Shown here: positions 19,154 through 28,066 of the stretch, in pieces
How positions within the stretch are numbered: position 1 is the stretch's first letter
How the letters are laid out: every line of letters begins with the position of its first letter
Source: JBBDMU01 sp040878115
Lineage (GTDB): Bacteria; Bacteroidota; Rhodothermia; Balneolales; Natronogracilivirgulaceae
Direction of reading: 5' to 3'
DNA: 55,221 bases
Assembly (NCBI GenBank): GCA_040878115.1
Contig: JBBDMV010000152.1
Coordinates: 1 to 55,221 of the forward strand
Notes under the pieces: generated by a model
Database searches by the model: none
What the model was told of the DNA's origin: nothing
The model's input: the letters and a program-made list of their open reading frames with translations, nothing else
Program-made: the position numbers and the translations under genes

Positions 19154-20245
19154 ATGGCGAACCAATTGCAGAGCGAGCTATCAATGATCAGGTTAGCCTA
19201 CGTCAGTAAAAAAAAGGAATTCATCACTGATGATGATATTAGCAAAATGGCATCAGAGGCTGCCGTTTTTAATAAAAAAAATAATATTACAGGGTTCCTC
19301 ATATGTTCGGACGTAAACTTTTTTCAGGTACTTGAGGGCGAAGAAAAAGCTGTTCTTCATTTGTTTAATGAAAAAATTTTTAAAGATAAACGTCACTTTA
19401 GTATCATTAAGTTACAACAGGGCCCAATTTTGAAAAGGGATTATTCCAAATGGAGTATGAAGACGATTGACCTGAACGATGGAAAAGAGGATGCATCAGA
19501 TCCTCTGAGAAGCATGATAAAGATACTATCAAACAAAGTATTGGAAGGTAATGATATTACTTCGGCTGATTTTAAATTTGTTAGCAGTCGGAACGGACTC
19601 GTCACAAAATCGTCTCAAACAATCGATAAAATTGTATTTTTTAGTGATGTAGTTTTTTTCTCTGCTTTTAGCGAAAACCTGGAACCCAACCTTGTTATTG
19701 ATTTATTGAACAAATATTTAAAAATAGTTACCAGTAACATTATCTCTAATGGGGGGCAAGTCTCTAAAATAATGGGAGACGGAGTCATGGCGTATTTCGA
19801 TCCTGGTCTTGTTGATAATGTTGTGAAAGCAAGCGCTCAAATATTGTCTGATCTTCAGGATGTCCGTTATAAAGCCGGTAATGGCAAAGCGGAAAAAGTT
19901 CTGTATACAGGAATTGGTTTGGCCGGTGGTCCTGTAATTGAAGGGAATCTGGGTTCTGACCTTAAAGATGATTTTACCATTATTGGTGATTCGGTAAACC
20001 TTGCATCGAGGCTGGAATCAATGACCCGTTCTAAAAAGAGGGCCCTGATATTTTCAAAAGATATTAAAGATAAGCTGGGGTCGCAGTGGGAAATTGTTGA
20101 AATGGGTAAACATATTATAAAAGGTAAAGAAGCACCGATTGAGCTGTATTCAATACAATCTCAGTTTACCAACAAAATGCATGCAGGCATTGAACTTGAA
20201 TGGGAGATCGGGAATTATTTACGCAAGGTATGTAAAGAATATTGA
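19154..20245 (+). CDS. BLUF-domain class III nucleotidyl cyclase (predicted photoactivated adenylate cyclase)
   Basis: Predicted blue-light-regulated adenylate cyclase of 363 residues with the BLUF-then-cyclase order of bPAC-type proteins. The BLUF domain (about 11-108) keeps the flavin-site residues: Tyr16, Asn40, Gln58 in FFQVLEGE, Trp100 and Met102 in WSM; the Tyr-to-Gln spacing of 42 matches characterised BLUF proteins. A linker (about 109-155) joins a class III catalytic domain (about 158-340). Metal Asp165 (FFSD) and Asp209 (MGDG), adenine-selecting Lys205 and Thr275 (70 apart), and transition-state Asn282 and Arg286 (VNLASR) are all present, so it looks active and ATP-specific rather than GTP-specific. 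It is cytosolic, with no membrane segment. Met11 (19184) is an alternative start. It stands alone between hisF and an aldehyde dehydrogenase. Confidence 0.92.
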   Translation: MANQLQSELSMIRLAYVSKKKEFITDDDISKMASEAAVFNKKNNITGFLICSDVNFFQVLEGEEKAVLHLFNEKIFKDKRHFSIIKLQQGPILKRDYSKWSMKTIDLNDGKEDASDPLRSMIKILSNKVLEGNDITSADFKFVSSRNGLVTKSSQTIDKIVFFSDVVFFSAFSENLEPNLVIDLLNKYLKIVTSNIISNGGQVSKIMGDGVMAYFDPGLVDNVVKASAQILSDLQDVRYKAGNGKAEKVLYTGIGLAGGPVIEGNLGSDLKDDFTIIGDSVNLASRLESMTRSKKRALIFSKDIKDKLGSQWEIVEMGKHIIKGKEAPIELYSIQSQFTNKMHAGIELEWEIGNYLRKVCKEY

Positions 20246-20409
20246 CTTAATATGAAATAAATCACCTTCTCTATGTACCCTGATTTTTAGTTAATAGAGG
20301 ATTTAGCTTGCCTTGATCAAAAATGAATTAAGCTGGTTTCAATATCGGGATGATGAATTAGACACCGGGCAGATATTCTCTACAGAAGTCAATGATCAAC
20401 GATCAATTC

Positions 20410-21864
20410 TTAAAAATATCTCACCAAAAACTTGATTAACCGGTTCATGGATTTGGAGTACGGGGGGTATATATAATTTTTCCTGCTTATCCTGGGTGGT
20501 TCTTTTAATATGGCGCGTTCATTTGAAAATGTTTTAAATCCATAATGCCCGTTATATCTGCCCATTCCACTGTCATTTACTCCCCCAAATGGTAGATTGG
20601 GGTGTGTGTTATAAGAATGAATATCATTTATAGAGGTTCCCCCAGCTGTAGTATTCGATAAAATAGACTCAGTCTTTTTGTTATCTTTGCTGAATATGTA
20701 CAGAGCTAAAGGACTCGGTTTCCGTTTTATGATTTCAATGGCTTCGCTTAGGTTTTTGTAAAAATAAATGGGGAGAACGGGTCCGAATATTTCCTCTTTC
20801 ATGATAGAGGAGCTCAGAGGTACATCTTCTAAAACTGTTGGTGCGATGAACAGTTCATCATCCAAAACTTCCCCGCCAAACACGCGGGTAGCGCCATCAT
20901 GCAGGGCATCTTCTAAAAGATATTTCACCCTCTCATAATGCTTGCGGTTGACCATACGTGCATAATCCGGGCTTTCATGAACTGTAAAACCATCCGATGA
21001 ATAGCTTTTCTCCACATAATCTTTTAATTCGTATAGTAGCTCAAATTGATGACTTTCATGTGCCAGAACGTAGTCAGGAGCAGTACAGGTTTGTCCGCAG
21101 TTAATAAATTTTCCCCAGGCAATCTTTTTCCCCGCTTCTTTAATATCGGCACTTTCATCTACGATAACAGGCGATTTACCGCCCAATTGAAGTGTTACAC
21201 TTGCCAGATGATCTGCAGCCTGTTTCATAATTTCCCCTCCGGCTTGAGTGCTTCCGGTAAAGAAAATATGGTTAAACGGCATTTTCAGAAGCTCTTCAGC
21301 AACATTTATTTCACCGCGAAATACTACAGCCTCATTTTCTTCAAAAACCTCATCTATAATATTATGTATAACGTCAGATGAACTTGGTGTATGTTCAGAT
21401 GGTTTTATGCATACCGCATTACCTGCCGCTATAGCCGAAACCAAGGGTTTCAAAGTCAGATTGACAGGATTGTTCCAGGGAGCAATAATCAAAACCATTC
21501 CTTTGGGTTCATATCGAACATAGGCTTTTGAACCCATCATGGCTGAAGTATTTGGTACACGTCGATCAATCATCCATCTCTTCAGATTTTTTAAGGTAAA
21601 CTTAATTTCTGAAACTACAGGAAAGATCTCTGTGAGTTCAACCTCGGCAGCGGGTTTGCGGAAATCATCCCATAGGGCCTTTTGAATGACTTTTCGTCGT
21701 TTTAATATTACCTTCCTTAGCTTTTTTAGCCGGGCTATGCGCTCGTTGGCAGAACTCGTCTTTATAGCTTGTAAGTTATTTTTCTGCAGATTAAATATTT
21801 GCTCGATCTTGGAGTCAAGCTTTTCTTTTTCTTCAGCAATAGATGTATTATATGAACCTATCAT
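20410..21864 (-). CDS. Aldehyde dehydrogenase family protein (class 3-like)
   Basis: NAD(P)-dependent aldehyde dehydrogenase fold of 484 residues, closest in layout to the ALDH3/fatty or coniferyl aldehyde group, with a C-terminal tail rich in Lys and aromatics. Visible motifs are IAPWNNPVNLTLKPLVSAIAAGNAV, FTGSTQAGGEIM, the catalytic Cys260 in NCGQTCTAPDY, and EEIFGPVLPI. The normally invariant Glu of the LELGGK motif is Gln226 here (codon CAA, reading LQLGGK), which would remove the usual general base. Either catalysis differs or activity is reduced. The substrate is unknown. It converges on the BLUF-cyclase gene. Confidence 0.88.
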   Translation of the reverse strand: MIGSYNTSIAEEKEKLDSKIEQIFNLQKNNLQAIKTSSANERIARLKKLRKVILKRRKVIQKALWDDFRKPAAEVELTEIFPVVSEIKFTLKNLKRWMIDRRVPNTSAMMGSKAYVRYEPKGMVLIIAPWNNPVNLTLKPLVSAIAAGNAVCIKPSEHTPSSSDVIHNIIDEVFEENEAVVFRGEINVAEELLKMPFNHIFFTGSTQAGGEIMKQAADHLASVTLQLGGKSPVIVDESADIKEAGKKIAWGKFINCGQTCTAPDYVLAHESHQFELLYELKDYVEKSYSSDGFTVHESPDYARMVNRKHYERVKYLLEDALHDGATRVFGGEVLDDELFIAPTVLEDVPLSSSIMKEEIFGPVLPIYFYKNLSEAIEIIKRKPSPLALYIFSKDNKKTESILSNTTAGGTSINDIHSYNTHPNLPFGGVNDSGMGRYNGHYGFKTFSNERAILKEPPRISRKNYIYPPYSKSMNRLIKFLVRYF

Positions 21865-22001
21865 GGGCCCTGGTAAAATTAATGGAAGTTCATTTCTATA
21901 TTAACTATCAATAAAGGGAAAACATGCCTTGTGAAAAAGTTCTATATTATTGGTGACATGCCGATACTATCTTGATTAACCTAATCATTTTAAGTTATTT
22001 T

Positions 22002-23375
22002 ATGAAATTAATCACTATAAGTTTATTTATTATTTCCCTGATGCATATGGCTGTCGACTCTTATGCTCAGGATTCCAACAGAAAAGCACTCAACATTACC
22101 CTCTATCAGAATGGGTTCGGAATGGTCCATGACAAGAGGGGTCTTGAAATTAGCCAGGGCACCTCGATTATTGATATCGGTAATTTACCCCGCGATATTA
22201 TATCTGAATCCGTTTTTGCGGATTTTGATGGGCAGATTATAGAGCAGAGCTTTAACTCTCGCGAAACATATTGGTCTGAAGCTATTTATAAGCATCTGGT
22301 GGACCAGTCAATTCGTCTCGTTAGCGAAAATGGTGAGCTGGTAGAAGGAGTGTTGCGTTCCTATAAGCATGGACAGATATGGCTGGAAGATTCGGACGGA
22401 GAATTTATTTTCATCCAAAATGCTCATAGCTACAGGCTTCATTCCAGTATTAATCCTGATATACTGTCAACATCACCCCAGTTGACCTGGACTATTGAGA
22501 GTGAGGAGGATGGTTTGCAGGATGTATCTATTTATTACCAAGTAGGGAATATGAGATGGAGTGCGGATTATAACCTGGTTCTTGATGAAGATGAAGAATC
22601 CATGGACCTGCATGTAAAAGCTACAATGACCAACCATTCCGGAATAGAATACCCTGACGCGCGAATCCGCCTGGTATCAGGTGATCTCAACGTGCAGCCC
22701 AGGCAACAGATGTCCCGCAGAGATGTGGGGGGAGCGGAGATGATGAAGATGAATTATGCTGATGTGGCGCCCGAAACTATGTTTGAGTATCACGTATTTG
22801 ATTTGCCGGAAAGAATCACGCTCAACGACCAGGAACAGAAACAAATTACTTTGAAACGTGCCTCGGGTATAGAAGCCCATAAACATTACCGATACCAAAC
22901 GGGGCCTTTGGGGCAACTTCAGAGGAATAACAATAAGGTTGATGTTGAATTCCGACTAGCAAACACGGAAGAATTCAAACTGGGTACACCATTACCAGCA
23001 GGAATCGTGAAAGTATATCAAAAGGCCGATGAACGGGTTGAGTTCATCGGTGAAGACCAACTAGAGCATACACCCGTAGATCAGGATTTTACCATTTCAG
23101 TGGGCCAGGCATTCGATGTTATCGTAGAAGAAAAGCAGGTCCGCCTTGCTGAACTTTCTAACCGGGTCCGGGAAGAAGACCGTGAGATCACCATCACCAA
23201 TCAGAAGGAGCAGGATATCACTGTTGAAGTAGAGCTGCGGCTCAACCAAAATGAAGAATTGAGAAGTTCATCCATCCAAGGTAAAGAGGTTGAAGCCCGG
23301 CGGTATATATTTGATGTTCCAGTAGAGGCTGAATCCAAAGAGACGCTTTCGCTACAATTGAGAAGGTCGAACTAA
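22002..23375 (+). CDS. Secreted DUF4139 domain protein
   Basis: Exported protein of unknown function. The ATG at 22002 begins a signal peptide (basic start, long hydrophobic core, YAQ cleavage before DS); the ten codons upstream are not needed. The mature part opens with ITLYQNGFGMVHDKRGLEI, the typical start of the DUF4139 family, and carries YYQVGNMRWSADYNLVLDED and the beta-rich C-terminal half seen in that family. The length of 457 residues is normal. It probably sits in the periplasm or on the outer membrane. It lies 82 bp upstream of the aminotransferase on the same strand; no functional link is evident. Confidence 0.8.
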   Translation: MKLITISLFIISLMHMAVDSYAQDSNRKALNITLYQNGFGMVHDKRGLEISQGTSIIDIGNLPRDIISESVFADFDGQIIEQSFNSRETYWSEAIYKHLVDQSIRLVSENGELVEGVLRSYKHGQIWLEDSDGEFIFIQNAHSYRLHSSINPDILSTSPQLTWTIESEEDGLQDVSIYYQVGNMRWSADYNLVLDEDEESMDLHVKATMTNHSGIEYPDARIRLVSGDLNVQPRQQMSRRDVGGAEMMKMNYADVAPETMFEYHVFDLPERITLNDQEQKQITLKRASGIEAHKHYRYQTGPLGQLQRNNNKVDVEFRLANTEEFKLGTPLPAGIVKVYQKADERVEFIGEDQLEHTPVDQDFTISVGQAFDVIVEEKQVRLAELSNRVREEDREITITNQKEQDITVEVELRLNQNEELRSSSIQGKEVEARRYIFDVPVEAESKETLSLQLRRSN

Positions 23376-23457
23376 AATTGGCTATAAGCCCTTGCTCTTC
23401 TCCTTTTGCCATTTATCTTACACTGATTTTCGGCTTCTAAATTTTAAGGTAGATCAA

Positions 23458-24624
23458 ATGAAACCACTCTCGAGTATCACCAAAGGCTTAAAACAAAGCG
23501 ATATCCGCGGGGTTACCGCCATGGTGAACAAGGTTAAAGGGATCAACCTGGGGCAGGGCATCTGTGACCTTCCCACCCCACAACCCATCAAAGAAGGGGC
23601 AAAAGGCGCTATAGATGCCAATAAATCAATCTATGCGCCCTTTGGGGGCGTTGAGGAGCTTAAGCAAAACGTTTTGGGAAAGCTCCAGAACTTTAACAAA
23701 ATACCCGCAAGGTCAACTGATGAAATTATGATTTCCGTGGGATCAACAGGCGGCTTTGTTACGGCCATGTTTGCTTTACTGGAGCCGGGTGACGAAGCGA
23801 TCTTGTTCGAGCCGTTTTACGGCTACCACCGTAACCTGCTCAAGCTGCTGCATATCAACCAAAAAGTATTGCCTATGCGTGGGCCCAACTGGAATATTGA
23901 CTTTGATGAGCTTGAACGGACGATAACTCCGAAAACCAAAGCCATCGTAATCAACACTCCGTCCAATCCCTGCGGCAAGGTTTGGAGCCGTGAAGAACTC
24001 CAAACCATGCTGGAACTGCTGCAGAAGCATGATTTGTATGCAATCACCGACGAAGTGTACGAGTATATGGTTTACGATAATCACAAACACGTATCCCTGG
24101 CCTCGCTTCCGGAGGCTCTGGAAAGGACCATAACGCTATCAAGCTTTTCAAAAACGTTTAATATGACCGGCTGGAGGCTTGGCTTCGCAGCCGGACCAGA
24201 AGATATCATCCACAAGATGGGGCTGCTAAGTGATTTGTTCTACATATGCGCGCCGACCCCGCTGCAGCACGGCCTGAACGAAGGGTTTTCCATGGACCAG
24301 GAATACTTCGATGGAATGCTGCGCGATTATGATGTTAAGCGGACCATGATGTGCGAAGCGCTTGAGAAGGCAGGGTTTGATGTCCCCTGGCCGCAAGGGG
24401 CATATTATGCTTTTGTGAACTTTGAAACCTTATCCAAAGAGCTAGAAGGTTTCAGCAACGCTAAAGAAGCCTGCGAAACGCTGATTCAAAAAACGGGCGT
24501 AGCTTCAGTGCCGGGCAATTCATTCTTCGCCGATCCTGAAGACGGCAGGTACTTCCTCCGCTTCTGCTTTGCCAAGGAAATGGATGTGCTGGAAGATGCT
24601 TGTGAGAGGCTGGTGCGGTTGTAA
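23458..24624 (+). CDS. PLP-dependent aminotransferase, class I/II
   Basis: Fold-type I aminotransferase of 388 residues from the ATG at 23458; the in-frame stretch upstream (from 23392) does not resemble the family. It starts LSSITKGLKQSDIRGVTAMVNK. Motifs include INLGQGICDLP, INTPSNPCGKVW, TDEVYEYMVYD, and the PLP lysine in SSFSKTFNMTGWRLGF. The pattern fits the kynurenine/methionine/aspartate aminotransferase subgroup, but the substrate cannot be decided from sequence alone. It converges on hisA with a 31-bp gap. Confidence 0.9.
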   Translation: MKPLSSITKGLKQSDIRGVTAMVNKVKGINLGQGICDLPTPQPIKEGAKGAIDANKSIYAPFGGVEELKQNVLGKLQNFNKIPARSTDEIMISVGSTGGFVTAMFALLEPGDEAILFEPFYGYHRNLLKLLHINQKVLPMRGPNWNIDFDELERTITPKTKAIVINTPSNPCGKVWSREELQTMLELLQKHDLYAITDEVYEYMVYDNHKHVSLASLPEALERTITLSSFSKTFNMTGWRLGFAAGPEDIIHKMGLLSDLFYICAPTPLQHGLNEGFSMDQEYFDGMLRDYDVKRTMMCEALEKAGFDVPWPQGAYYAFVNFETLSKELEGFSNAKEACETLIQKTGVASVPGNSFFADPEDGRYFLRFCFAKEMDVLEDACERLVRL

Positions 24625-24655
24625 AGGGTCAGTAGGTCACACACGGATCGCTAAC

Positions 24656-25369
24656 TCAAAATCTTTTCATTTCTCCCAGGCTCAAATGCCCCTCATAATA
24701 AGCCCGGCCGACCACCACAGCGTGCATGTTCAGGCTGTTTAAGTCCTCCAGGTCAGCCACGCCGGAAACCCCGCCTGATGCAATGACCTTCAGCTCGGGG
24801 AATTGCTTTATGAGTGATTTATAAAGCTCCAGGTTTACCCCCGTCAGCATACCATCGCGGGAGATATCGGTGCAGAGGATCTCCTGAAGGCCTTCATCTA
24901 CCATACGTTGCAAGAAATCAAAAGCATCTTCATCAGCGGTTTCCTCCCAGCCGGAGTAGGCTATTTTGCCGTCCTTCAGGTCGAGGCCCATGATGCAGGC
25001 TTCCCCACCAAAGTGGTAGAGGGTTTTTAGCCATTCCCTTTCGTTTTTAACAGCCATAGAGCCGCATACAATCTTTGAAATACCAGCTTTTATCAACTTT
25101 TGGGCATCTTCGAATGACCGTACTCCGCCTCCGCTTTGCACGGAGAGATCTGTTTCGGCAATGATTTTCTGAATGACGGGCAGGTTCACAAACCGGCCTT
25201 TGCGCGCCCCGTTTAAATCAACGACATGGATGTGATCAAAACCTGCTTTCCTGAACAAGTCTGCCTGACCTGCCGGGGTTTGCTTGTATTTAGAAATATC
25301 ATCATAAGCTCCTTTTTTTAGCCGGACCACCTGTCCGTCAAGCAAATCTATAGCGGGGATAACCTTCAT
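24656..25369 (-). CDS. hisA: ProFAR isomerase HisA
   Basis: Amadori isomerase acting on ProFAR, the step before HisHF. Catalytic Asp8 is in IPAIDLLDGQVVRL, the second acid is in MGLDLKDGKIAYSGW, and phosphate-binding QSGGGVRS and ASGGVSG loops are present. The 237 residues are typical. It is the last gene of the hisGDCBHA block, 18 bp after hisH. HisA is a paralogue of HisF but clearly the A form. Confidence 0.96.
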   Translation of the reverse strand: MKVIPAIDLLDGQVVRLKKGAYDDISKYKQTPAGQADLFRKAGFDHIHVVDLNGARKGRFVNLPVIQKIIAETDLSVQSGGGVRSFEDAQKLIKAGISKIVCGSMAVKNEREWLKTLYHFGGEACIMGLDLKDGKIAYSGWEETADEDAFDFLQRMVDEGLQEILCTDISRDGMLTGVNLELYKSLIKQFPELKVIASGGVSGVADLEDLNSLNMHAVVVGRAYYEGHLSLGEMKRF

Positions 25370-25387
25370 ATTTCTACTTAGAATTTT

Positions 25388-25993
25388 TTATAATTGCGTT
25401 TTAAGCGGTACTTCCTTTAAGAAATTTCTCAATAGTTTTTCTCCGTTGCTGCTGGATTTCTCCGGGTGGAATTGGACGCCGGTAAAGTTTTTATAAGCCA
25501 CGATAGATGCGAATTCGTTAATATATTCGCCCGAAGCCAATGTGTATTCATTCACGGGGGCATAATAACTGTGAACGTGGTAGAAGTAGCTTCCTGGCCC
25601 AATTCCGTGCAACACCGGATGGCTGGTTTTGATGTTTATGGTATTCCAGCCCATATGAGGAACTTTGCCTAAAGCCGGGTTAAACTTCTTTAGTCTGCCG
25701 GGGATGATCCCCAGCGCTTCGGTCTCGCCTTCTTCTGATGATCCATAAAGCAGCTGCATACCCAGGCATATGCCCAGTACGGGCTTTTCTGTTGTTTTTA
25801 GGAAATCCACCAGGTCTTTTTCACGAAGAGCCGCCATAGCCGACTCTGCATGGCCCACCCCCGGAAAAACCACAGCATCTGAACGATCAAGTTCCATCTT
25901 ATCACTGGCAACAACAAAATCCGCACCCAACCTCGTGAACGCGTTGGCAACGGAGGCAAGATTACCGGCTTTGTAATCAATTATAGCTATCAT
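25388..25993 (-). CDS. hisH: Imidazole glycerol phosphate synthase glutaminase subunit HisH
   Basis: Class I glutaminase that feeds ammonia to HisF. The nucleophile Cys is in GICLGMQLLY and the His/Glu of the triad in QFHPEKSS; the N-terminus IAIIDYKAGNLASV is typical. Length is 201 residues. It is 120 bp downstream of hisB and 18 bp upstream of hisA. Confidence 0.96.
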   Translation of the reverse strand: MIAIIDYKAGNLASVANAFTRLGADFVVASDKMELDRSDAVVFPGVGHAESAMAALREKDLVDFLKTTEKPVLGICLGMQLLYGSSEEGETEALGIIPGRLKKFNPALGKVPHMGWNTINIKTSHPVLHGIGPGSYFYHVHSYYAPVNEYTLASGEYINEFASIVAYKNFTGVQFHPEKSSSNGEKLLRNFLKEVPLKTQL

Positions 25994-26031
25994 TGTGGGT
26001 TATTGGTGAAGTTGTAATTAGTAAATTGGTA

Positions 26032-26115
26032 AATTTGTGAATTGGTCATTAAACTGGCCGGTCATCTTAAAACAACTAACAAAAGTGAAGCGTACGAATA
26101 ACAAATTCACAAATT
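26032..26115. repeat. Inverted repeat between hisB and hisH
   Basis: AATTTGTGAATT (26032-26043) and its complement AATTCACAAATT (26104-26115) flank about 60 bp, and a nearby run of ATTGGT/AATTGGT words looks like a low-complexity repeat. It widens an otherwise tight operon to a 120-bp gap. Confidence 0.4.
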
Positions 26116-27007
26116 ACAAACTCCCCTTCGAGCTTGGGAGTATATCTAAATATTTTTCATTTTGATCCAGTGCCTGACGCAGGCATTTAGCCAGACCTTT
26201 GAACATGGCTTCTATTTTATGATGATCGTTGTCTCCCTTTACCGCGATATGAAGGGTGGCTTTAAGGCCCATAGCCAGCGAATAGAAGAAATGCTCCACC
26301 ATATCGGTAGGAAAATCTCCAACCATATCGCGTGTGAAAGAAGCCGCATATTCAAGAAAAGGCCGTCCGGAAAGGTCGAGTGCGATGATAGCCTGAGATT
26401 CATCCATAGGGAGCACAAAGCCGTAGCGGCCTATTCCACGCTTGTCCCCAATGGCTTTGGCCAATGTTTCACCAAGGGCCAGGGCCACGTCCTCGATGGT
26501 ATGATGTTCATCGACATGCAGATCTCCTTTGCAATACAGATCAAGGTCTATAAGCCCGTGCTTTGCAATCTGGTCGAGCATGTGATCAAAGAACCCAAGC
26601 CCTGTTGAAATGTTGCTTTTACCACTTCCGTCGATATTTAGCTTCACCGAAATGTCGGTTTCATTGGTTTTACGTTTTAACTCACCCTGACGCACCGGGC
26701 TCAAAATGCTGGAAAGCAGATCATTCCAGCTTGCAAACTTTTGATAAGCCTCCCAGGTATGTTTGGTTAGCAGTAAATCATCACCATTAGCGGAAATGCT
26801 GATGTCGGCTTTCCTGGGATCAAAGTTCTGTCCGGTGATGTTTTCCTGAGCAAGTAGGGAAAGCTGATGTTCATCCAGTGATGATCCATGAAAAGATACA
26901 TCGTGGCCTCTCTCCTTAAACTTTATAAGAGCTGTTATGGCCTGTCCACGTAAAGTATGTTCCTTATTGATCGGCACAAGGGCCTCGGTATCAATCCTGA
27001 TTTTCAT
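26114..27007 (-). CDS. hisB: Imidazoleglycerol-phosphate dehydratase with extra N-terminal domain
   Basis: The IGPD domain (about 112-297) dehydrates IGP to imidazole acetol phosphate; its metal motifs are DEHHTIED (166-173) and NDHHKIEA (260-267). Ahead of it is an unusual region of about 105 residues. It begins IRIDTEALVPI and continues ALIKFKERGHDVSFHGSS and KADISISANGD, which looks like a shrunken HAD fold (motif I, a helix-strand, and a motif III-like piece). In bifunctional HisB the N-terminal HAD domain is an active histidinol phosphatase with DxDGT; here the motif reads DTEAL, so phosphatase activity is doubtful. The ATG overlaps the hisC stop by 4 bp. Confidence 0.92.
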   Translation of the reverse strand: MKIRIDTEALVPINKEHTLRGQAITALIKFKERGHDVSFHGSSLDEHQLSLLAQENITGQNFDPRKADISISANGDDLLLTKHTWEAYQKFASWNDLLSSILSPVRQGELKRKTNETDISVKLNIDGSGKSNISTGLGFFDHMLDQIAKHGLIDLDLYCKGDLHVDEHHTIEDVALALGETLAKAIGDKRGIGRYGFVLPMDESQAIIALDLSGRPFLEYAASFTRDMVGDFPTDMVEHFFYSLAMGLKATLHIAVKGDNDHHKIEAMFKGLAKCLRQALDQNEKYLDILPSSKGSL

Positions 27008-28059
27008 GGCAAAATTCCCCTAAGGTTTCGGATTAGTGCATCATTTTCATCACGTGTCCCGACAGTCACACGAAGGGTATCCTCGCAGTGGATTTCGTCA
27101 CCCCTGTAGCGCACGATCACTCCGTTGGTGGCTAATTTCCGGTATATTTCTTTTGCGTTTTGCACCTTGATTAGAATAAAATTGGCATCGGAGGGAAAAA
27201 TCTTCCGAATACCCTGTAAAGTATTAAATTCAAAGATAAGACGGTGTTTTTCTTTGAAAATTTTATTTACCGTTAATTTCATCTCATCCAGCTTTTCAAA
27301 AGCCTGCAATCCGGCCTGTGCTGCTAGTTTATTTATATTATAGGGAGCTTTGATTTTTAGGATCACATTGATGATCTCTTCGGAAGCAATGGCTATTCCC
27401 AAACGGGCCCCGGCCATGCCAAAAGCTTTTGAGAGGGTTTGCAAGACCACCAAATTGGGATATTTGTTGATCTCAGAACCCATCGATGCTTGATCGCTAA
27501 AATCGATGTAAGCCTCATCGACAACCACAATGCCGTTAAAATTCTCAAGAATGTTGAAAATATCGTCGCGCTTAAGAAGGTTTGCCGTAGGATTATTGGG
27601 CGAGCATAGGAAGATAATTTTGGTCGACGCAGTTACTTCACTTAGCATCGCTTCGGTACGAAGCTGAAATTCCGGGCTCAGCGGGACTTGGATTACGCTG
27701 TTATCATTAATGCCCGCTGAGACTTTATACATCCCATAGGTCGGTGGTGTAACAAGAATGGAGTCTTTTCCCGGCTCACAAAAGGCCCGGATGATCAGAT
27801 CGATAGCCTCGTCGCTGCCGGAACCCATAAAAACCTGTTCACGTTTTACGCTCCTGAAATCCGCCACAACATCACGAAGCTTATTCTGATGGGGATCAGG
27901 ATAACGGTTCAGTTCCAGATCGGAGGGGACCAGAGAACCAAAGCTATTTTCATTAGCATCCAGTAAAATCCCGCTGTCGAAGTCATCCCGGGCAGAGCGG
28001 TAAGGCTGAAGCTTTTGGATATTGGGACGCACCAGGTTATTCAAATCAAACTTTTTCAT
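27004..28059 (-). CDS. hisC: Histidinol-phosphate aminotransferase HisC
   Basis: PLP enzyme converting imidazole acetol phosphate and glutamate to histidinol phosphate. It shows LDANENSFGS, SGSDEAIDLIIRAF, CSPNNPTANL, VVVDEAYIDF and the PLP lysine in LQTLSKAFGMAGARLG. I chose the ATG at 28059 (MKKFDLNNLV, 351 residues). Starts further upstream would lie inside hisD and do not match the family. It begins 7 bp after the hisD stop and overlaps hisB by 4 bp (ATGA). Confidence 0.96.
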   Translation of the reverse strand: MKKFDLNNLVRPNIQKLQPYRSARDDFDSGILLDANENSFGSLVPSDLELNRYPDPHQNKLRDVVADFRSVKREQVFMGSGSDEAIDLIIRAFCEPGKDSILVTPPTYGMYKVSAGINDNSVIQVPLSPEFQLRTEAMLSEVTASTKIIFLCSPNNPTANLLKRDDIFNILENFNGIVVVDEAYIDFSDQASMGSEINKYPNLVVLQTLSKAFGMAGARLGIAIASEEIINVILKIKAPYNINKLAAQAGLQAFEKLDEMKLTVNKIFKEKHRLIFEFNTLQGIRKIFPSDANFILIKVQNAKEIYRKLATNGVIVRYRGDEIHCEDTLRVTVGTRDENDALIRNLRGILP

Positions 28060-28066
28060 TGCTTCA

